From NCBI GenBank assembly GCA_035527715.1, contig DATKZY010000128.1:1-44584 (forward strand): DNA of 44,584 nucleotides. Reading direction: 5' to 3'. Numbering within the stretch: the stretch's first letter is position 1; the number at the start of each line of letters is the position of its first letter. The position numbers and the translations under genes were made by a program. This stretch comes from DSUN01 sp035527715 (GTDB lineage: Bacteria; Planctomycetota; PUPC01; DSUN01). Of this stretch, positions 39,540 through 44,584 are shown piece by piece. The notes under the pieces were generated by a model. The model made no database searches, was not told where the DNA came from, and worked only from the letters and a program-made list of their open reading frames with translations.

Positions 39540-42500
39540 ATGATGATCCGTGGAGCACGGCGCTTGCAGCAGGCCCCTCGCCTCGCGGCGGCCGGCCTGC
39601 TCCTCCTCCTCGCCACCCCGCAGCCAGCCGTCGCAACTGTGATAGACTGGCATGGCACGTTTAATAACGCCTGGGGTAATGCCGGTTGCTGGACGCCCGG
39701 CCAGATTCCGGTGATGGGCGACGACGTAATCTACTACCTTGCTTCCACGGGCAACACGACGTGGGCCGGCCTGAACAACTCCGACACGGGCAACACCGAA
39801 CGCCAGGCCACCTCGATCACCTTCAACTCCAACATAACTTCGGCGTTCGAGATCCGGCCCGAGGGCGACCGCACGACCCTCACCGCCGACCACTTCCTGG
39901 GCATCGGCGGCGGCGGAATCACCGTGGACAGCGCCGCCGACATCACGCTCTACGTGGACGTGAATCTGCGCGCCAACCAGATCTGGACCGTGAATGGCAC
40001 GACAACCCTGGTCGCCAACAGCCAGATTCGGCAGGACGTGGCGGGAAGGACCCTCACCAAGGCAGGCACGGGCACCCTGACCCTGGGCAACGCCTCCACG
40101 GGCAGCCCCGTGGCCAACACCTATACCGGCCTCACCACCGTCGCCGCGGGCACGCTGGACCTCAACAAGACGGCCGGCAACAACGCCATCCCCGGGGACC
40201 TCACCATCACCGGCGGCTCGGTCGTGCTCTTGGCGGCGAACCAGATTGCTGACACGTGCGCCGTCAACCTGGCGTCGCCCGGGAGCCTGAATCTGAACGG
40301 CAACGCCGAAACCGTCGGCTCCCTGGCCGGCAGCGGCACCCTCACCAACGGCGGCGCCGCCGCGACCCTGACCACCGGCGGCAACGGCGCGACCACGGAC
40401 TTCTCCGGGGCGATCACGGGCGCCCTGGCCCTCACCAAGGCGGGCGCCGGCGCGATGACCCTCAGCGGCGCGGCCGACAACACCTACACCGGCCTCACCA
40501 CGGTCAGCGCTGGCACGCTGAACCTCAACAAGGACCCCGGCAGCAACGCCATCGGCGGGAACCTCACCATCACCGGCGGCTCCGCCGTCCTCCTGGCCTC
40601 CAACCAGATCGGCGACACCGGCATCGTGAGACTGAACAACAGCGACACCGGCACCACTTTCGACCTCAACGGGTTCAGCGAGACGGTTGCCCAGTTCAGG
40701 GTCAACCCGGCCCCGACGAGCGGCGCGGAGTTGACCTACACCCACAGCCCGGACGACTCCCTGACCCTCACCGGCAACATGCAGCTTGGCGGCGGCGCGG
40801 ACAGCACGACGACCACCCGCCGCGGCAACGTTACGCAGAACGGCGGCTCCGTGAGCATCGGCGGCGACCTCGTCTTCGGCGGCGCGGCCGCCACCGAGGG
40901 CGGCGCCTACCAACTCAATGGCGGCACGCTCGGCATCGCCGGCAGCATCGTCGAAACCGATTCCACCGTAGACAGCGCGCAGTTCTACCTTGATGTGGAC
41001 ACCGACGCCAACCCCAGCGCCCTGTCCATTGGCGGCAGCATCACCGTCCAGAGCTTCCGCCTCGGGCAGGACGCCGGCCACACCGGCACCTACACCCTCA
41101 CCGGCGGCAAGGGCATCACAAACACCGGCACCTTCATCGTCGGCTACCAGGGCGATGGCACACTGACCGTGAACGATACAGGTTCGGTCATCACGGTCAC
41201 CAATCGCCTTCAGATAGCCGATCGGGACACGAGCAGCGGCACGCTGACCCTCACGGCCGGGACGATTGACGTGAACGGCGGGGGCATGTTCCTCGCCGGC
41301 GACGGCAACAACGCCGACCCGAGCGCCTATCCCGACACGACAGCCGACATGGTCATGGGCACGCCCGGCGGCAACCTCACCGACGCCCGCCTCTTCACCA
41401 ACGGCACCAGCGGGGACAACCTCGAGGTCGCCCGCGGCGGCACCGCCAGCTTCACCCAGCACTCCGGCACCGTCACTGTCGAAGCCAACGACCTCGTCAT
41501 CGGCCAGGCCGCCGGCTCCGACGGCACCTACACGATGGACGGCGGCAAACTCGTCATCTCCGTCGGCGCCCTGATCATCGGGTCCCAGGGCACAGGGGAA
41601 CTCACGGTGACCGATCCCGGCGCCCTCATCACGGTCGCCAACCGCCTCCAGGTGGCCAACGCGGACACGAGCACCGGCACGCTGACCCTCACGGCCGGGA
41701 CGATTGACGTGAATGGCGGCGGCATGTTCCTCGCCGGCGACGGCACCAACACCGATGCCGGCGCCTATCCCGGCACGACAGCCGACGTGGCGCTCGGCAC
41801 ACCCGGCGGCAACCTCACCGACGCGCGCCTCTTCACACGGGGCGCCAACCTCGAGGTCGCCCGCGGCGGCACCGCCACCTTCACCCAGCACTCAGGCACC
41901 GTCACCGTCGAGACCAACAACCTGATCCTCGGCCAGGCCGCCGGCTCCGACGGCACCTACACCATGAACGGCGGCAAGCTCGAAACCCTCGCCACCGGCA
42001 CGAGTGGCTATCTTCGTGTCGGCAACACCGGCACCGGCCACTTCATCCAGAACGGCGGCAACGTGAGCTGCTCCGGCACCCTCGACCTCGGCAACGGCTC
42101 CGCCGCCGGCGACGGGCGCTACGACTTCCTGGGCGGCACCCTCACCATCGGTGGCACCTTCGTCGTCGGCAACCTCCGCACCGGCGTCTTCAACTTCGAG
42201 GATGGCACGCTCAACTTCGGCGCAGGCCATACCCTCTACATTGGCGGCACCACGACCACCGGCGCAGGCGACGCGCCCAACGCCAACGGCACCTTCACCC
42301 TGGGCACCTCCACCACGGCCCCCGTCCTCAGCACCGGCCAGTTCGAGGTCGGCCGCCACGCCACCGGCATCATGAACCATGTCAACGGCACGGTCTACGT
42401 CAACGGCGCCAACAACCTGGTCATCAGCCAATACGCCGGCGGCAACGCCACGTACAACATGATGGGCGGCCTCCTCAGCCTCGGCTCCGGCGCCAACGGG

Positions 42501-43208
42501 AGCATCAACTTCAACTCCGGCACAGGCGTCTTCAACCAGACGGGCGGCACCGTCGAGTTCCACGGCGGCAGCATCAATCTCACCAACGCCGCGACCGGCA
42601 ACGCGACCTACAACCTCAAGGGCGGCCTCCTCGACCTCGGCGGCGGCAACATCAACCCCGGCCTCGGCACCGAGGCATTCCACTTCACGGGCGGCACCCT
42701 CCGAAACGTCGGCACCATCGCCCTCGACCTCATCCAGACCGACGCCGACGGCTTCAGCATCCTGGCCCCCGGCGCTTCGCCCGGCACCACCACCATCACC
42801 GGCATCTACAACCTCCTGGGCGGCGGCCTCCAGATCGAAATCCAGGACCCCGACCTGGCCGGGGCGCCCGGCCCCGCCTTCCAGCCGGGCATTGACCACG
42901 ACCTCCTGAACGTCACCGGCACGGCCTTCCTGGACGGCATTCTCATGGTCGAGCTCCTCGGCGGCCTCAGCCTGGACCCGGGCCAGACCTTTGGCGTCCT
43001 CACGGCCCCGAGCATCGTTCTGGGCAGCCACTTTGCTGTCGGCGGGCCGGACGGCGACTCCTTCTACTCCTACATCCTCGGCGACTCGCCGGCGGGTCAG
43101 ACGCTCGTGATCGAGGCGACGCTCCAGCGGATCCCTGAGCCGGCCACGCTCACCCTCCTCGCCCTTGGCGGCCTGGGCCTCCTGCGCCGCCGGCGCCGCA
43201 AGCCCTGA
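39540..43208 (+). CDS. PEP-CTERM protein with autotransporter-associated beta-strand repeats
   Basis: Protein of 1222 residues. Signal peptide 1-33 ('LAAAGLLLLLATPQPAVA'). The body is a long beta-helix-like, Gly/Thr/Asn-rich region with autotransporter-associated repeats: 'LTKAGTGTLTLGN...NTYTGLTTVAAGTLDLNK' occurs twice (bases 40057-40256 and 40432-40620), and a ~115-residue unit starting 'NRLQ..', with 'GTLTLTAGTIDVNGGGMFLAGDG', occurs twice (41203-41551 and 41641-41982). The C-terminus is a PEP-CTERM sorting signal: Pro1199-Glu-Pro, a hydrophobic helix, then 'RRRRRK'. So it is exported and probably cut and handled by an exosortase, ending up on the surface or in extracellular matrix. No passenger protease or barrel domain is seen. 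Either of two adjacent ATG codons can start it. Confidence 0.9.
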   Translation: MMIRGARRLQQAPRLAAAGLLLLLATPQPAVATVIDWHGTFNNAWGNAGCWTPGQIPVMGDDVIYYLASTGNTTWAGLNNSDTGNTERQATSITFNSNITSAFEIRPEGDRTTLTADHFLGIGGGGITVDSAADITLYVDVNLRANQIWTVNGTTTLVANSQIRQDVAGRTLTKAGTGTLTLGNASTGSPVANTYTGLTTVAAGTLDLNKTAGNNAIPGDLTITGGSVVLLAANQIADTCAVNLASPGSLNLNGNAETVGSLAGSGTLTNGGAAATLTTGGNGATTDFSGAITGALALTKAGAGAMTLSGAADNTYTGLTTVSAGTLNLNKDPGSNAIGGNLTITGGSAVLLASNQIGDTGIVRLNNSDTGTTFDLNGFSETVAQFRVNPAPTSGAELTYTHSPDDSLTLTGNMQLGGGADSTTTTRRGNVTQNGGSVSIGGDLVFGGAAATEGGAYQLNGGTLGIAGSIVETDSTVDSAQFYLDVDTDANPSALSIGGSITVQSFRLGQDAGHTGTYTLTGGKGITNTGTFIVGYQGDGTLTVNDTGSVITVTNRLQIADRDTSSGTLTLTAGTIDVNGGGMFLAGDGNNADPSAYPDTTADMVMGTPGGNLTDARLFTNGTSGDNLEVARGGTASFTQHSGTVTVEANDLVIGQAAGSDGTYTMDGGKLVISVGALIIGSQGTGELTVTDPGALITVANRLQVANADTSTGTLTLTAGTIDVNGGGMFLAGDGTNTDAGAYPGTTADVALGTPGGNLTDARLFTRGANLEVARGGTATFTQHSGTVTVETNNLILGQAAGSDGTYTMNGGKLETLATGTSGYLRVGNTGTGHFIQNGGNVSCSGTLDLGNGSAAGDGRYDFLGGTLTIGGTFVVGNLRTGVFNFEDGTLNFGAGHTLYIGGTTTTGAGDAPNANGTFTLGTSTTAPVLSTGQFEVGRHATGIMNHVNGTVYVNGANNLVISQYAGGNATYNMMGGLLSLGSGANGSINFNSGTGVFNQTGGTVEFHGGSINLTNAATGNATYNLKGGLLDLGGGNINPGLGTEAFHFTGGTLRNVGTIALDLIQTDADGFSILAPGASPGTTTITGIYNLLGGGLQIEIQDPDLAGAPGPAFQPGIDHDLLNVTGTAFLDGILMVELLGGLSLDPGQTFGVLTAPSIVLGSHFAVGGPDGDSFYSYILGDSPAGQTLVIEATLQRIPEPATLTLLALGGLGLLRRRRRKP

Positions 43209-43326
43209 GCACTCCGCGTAGAGAATCGCGGCGGCCCCCCGGCGCCGCAGGCCCCCGCGCAACACGGCTGATATTTGCCCACACCTTCGAGGAGGAGCGC
43301 TCCCAGCCCCGTCAGGGGCGTCGGAT

Positions 43327-43514
43327 GGTAGCCCACGGCGTAAGCCGTGGGTTCAGGTGGGCACAAGGCCCACAGCCCCGTAGGGGCGGCAGAAGCCTTG
43401 GTCGCGGGCGTTCTATCGCCCCTACGGGGCTTGCCCGTGGGGGACGCTTGGCGTTCCCACGGCTCACGCCGTGGGCTACCCTCTACCGCCCGCCCTCGGC
43501 GGGCAACGGAGCCC
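43327..43514. repeat. Composite palindromic repeat, copy A
   Basis: Outer arms of about 25 bp (43327-43351 and 43456-43480) start GGTAGCCCACGGC and each is itself a hairpin. Inner perfect arms of 15 bp (43374-43388 and 43417-43431) contain CCCCGTAGGGG. A further CCCGCC/GGCGGG hairpin and CGGAGCCC end the unit at 43514. Confidence 0.8.
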
Positions 43515-43853
43515 GAGATCGGGAGCGGCGCAAGATGGGGGCAAGATGGTCACCCCCTATTGCGCACAGGTGAGCATCTTGAACATCTTGAGCCAGAAGC
43601 CGTGTGTCCACAAGGGCTTGTGGCAGGCCCCAAGGCGCTCAGGCCGGAGCAGGTGAGCACCTTGAGCCGCCCCCCACCATCCGGTTCCGCCTGGCATCCC
43701 GGCTCGCGCCGGCAGGGAAAGAGCATGGCCCGCGATTCCGACAGTGTGTGTCAGCGCTCGCGAGTCCGACCCTCTCCCTCCCCTCTCCCTACGAGGGAAA
43801 GGGGTTCCAAGACCCCTCAGTACTGCTCCCCATCGCGGCAAGCCGCAACCGAA

Positions 43854-43910
43854 GACGACAGACGACAGATGACAGACGACAGCCAGCAATCGTCCTCGTC
43901 CTCGTCCTCG
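43854..43910. repeat. Short tandem arrays: heptamer and hexamer
   Basis: Four tandem heptamers (GACGACA, GACGACA, GATGACA, GACGACA; 43854-43881), then (CGTCCT)3CG at 43891-43910. Confidence 0.8.
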
Positions 43911-44018
43911 AATCTCTTTCTCCCGGATTTCTTGCAGAAAAACAACGTTCTGCGCGTTTGTAGCACAGAGGAAAGTGTACAGGAACCACGCTCTTCGGCC
44001 TTCGTGCCGAAGGCACGT

Positions 44019-44207
44019 CAGGACATAGCCGGCGGCTTCAGCCGCCGGACTCGGGTGCGAGAATAGGCCCAGTCCCGAAGGGACGGCAGGAAGGCTTCCC
44101 GGTGCGGCTTCTACCGCCCCTTGCGGGGCTGAGAGTTGGGAGCCGCCGGCGTTCCCGCGGCTGAAGCCGCCGGCGTTCCCGCGGCTGAAGCCGCCGGCTA
44201 CGTCCTG
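44019..44207. repeat. Composite palindromic repeat of the GCCGGCGGCTTC type
   Basis: Outer arms 44019-44045 and 44181-44207, almost perfectly complementary. The right part contains a 24-bp unit in tandem (44141-44164, 44165-44188, partial third). The layout parallels the element at 43327-43514, with different arm sequence. Confidence 0.75.
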
Positions 44208-44460
44208 GCGTCCCTGCGGGACGAACCCCGAAGAAATCCCGCCTGACTATTGCGCGCCTTCCTCCGTGGAGCGGTACTCAGCCTGCCAGGGAGGGGCGAA
44301 GGGGAGGGTCGGAGCTCGTTCGTGCCCCGCGGCGCCGGCACTGGGGAGCGGGTTCCCGGGAGAAGAGCATGGCCCCCAGTCCTGGCGCTTCTCCTCGGGA
44401 GCCCCTACGGGGCGTACTATGACAGCCGAGGGCAACGCCCCTTATCTTTGCCCACATCTC

Positions 44461-44584
44461 GGGCTCCGTAGCCCGCCGACGGCGGGCGGCAGGTGGTAGC
44501 CCACGGCGTAAGCCGTGGGTTCGGGCGGGTACAAGGCCCAGCCCCCGCAGGGGGCGGCAGAAGCGTTGGCCGCCGGCGTTCTGC
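44461..44584. repeat. Composite palindromic repeat, copy B, cut by the window end
   Basis: 44461-44519 matches the reverse complement of the right end of copy A (43456-43514). From 44495 to the window end the sequence parallels 43327-43413 in direct orientation. The unit is incomplete here. Confidence 0.75.

Larger units (their letters stand above)
43209..44584. other. 1.4-kb gene-free tail built of composite repeats
   Basis: No credible gene. It holds two related GTAGCCCACGGC-type elements (43327-43514 and 44461 to the window end), a GCCGGCGGCTTC-type element (44019-44207), short tandem arrays (43854-43910), and a hairpin CCACAAG/CTTGTGG at 43608-43623. GC-rich spacer fills the rest. Confidence 0.7.

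Noticed and set aside
39522..43265. Two long minus-strand frames opposite the PEP-CTERM gene
   Set aside because: Val/Gly/Ala-rich shadows of a repetitive sense gene.
44141..44199. CRISPR-like repeat array
   Set aside because: The 24-bp units are directly adjacent with no spacers and belong to a palindromic element; no cas genes.
43281..44584. tRNA or small protein genes in the terminal stretch
   Set aside because: No cloverleaf or GGTTC-type T-loop in the right setting, and the short frames translate to Arg/Gly/Pro-rich sequence from repeats.

Overview
High-GC DNA with codon use and gene content of a diderm bacterium of the PVC group, most likely a planctomycete or close relative (inference). 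Supporting signs are a PEP-CTERM autotransporter-repeat protein, a DUF4838 exported enzyme, a Tat-exported TIM-barrel-like protein, a Ser/Thr kinase fused to a long repeat tail, an LptD/OstA-type outer-membrane protein and many palindromic intergenic repeats. No rRNA, tRNA, transposase, integrase or CRISPR array was seen.

Layout. Bases 14-8325 (minus strand) read as one seven-gene unit starting at a good sigma-70-type promoter near 8422-8450: a MurJ/MviN flippase with an unusual extracytoplasmic domain, CinA, a Cof-type HAD phosphatase, a DppA D-aminopeptidase, a DgkA-type lipid kinase, a DUF1189 membrane protein and a membrane-anchored Clp-N protein. Several of these act in envelope and lipid-carrier metabolism. 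Four of the gene junctions hold the same hairpin, made of inverted tandem heptamers (TGACGCG type) that begin on the stop codon of the upstream gene. A divergent promoter drives the DUF4838 gene (8532-10748). After a two-hairpin repeat comes a 962-residue Hsp70-TIR fusion (11019-13907), convergent with a Tat-exported protein. Bases 14833-16829 hold a small lipoprotein gene set in repeat-rich DNA. The repeats include a 267-bp MITE-like element with 22-bp terminal inverted repeats and an exact 10-bp target duplication, with a second palindromic element nested inside it.

Bases 16830-20085 (minus) are a three-gene unit: PfkB kinase, nitrilase-family hydrolase and class III aminotransferase. Bases 20180-25186 (plus) carry three tandem paralogues that each join a TonB-like N-terminal anchor (Ser-x3-His in the membrane helix, then a Pro/Glu-rich linker) to a prenyltransferase/squalene-cyclase-type alpha/alpha toroid. 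Next come a lone receiver protein and a large TolB-like/TPR lipoprotein on the minus strand. Bases 28856-35487 (plus) hold a nucleoside deoxyribosyltransferase-like protein, RlmN, an FHA-GAF-HD-GYP regulator, an LptD-like protein and a FliA-type sigma factor. A zinc-ribbon Ser/Thr kinase with a long repeat tail (minus) and a 1222-residue PEP-CTERM autotransporter-repeat protein (plus) diverge from strong promoters near 39305-39458. The last 1.4 kb is non-coding and built of composite palindromic elements, one of which runs off the window.

The most promising material is the Hsp70-TIR fusion, which looks like a chaperone-type sensor joined to an NADase-type effector; the TonB-like toroid trio; and the stop-codon-linked heptamer hairpins. 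All functional statements come from motif recognition by eye; no database search was run.
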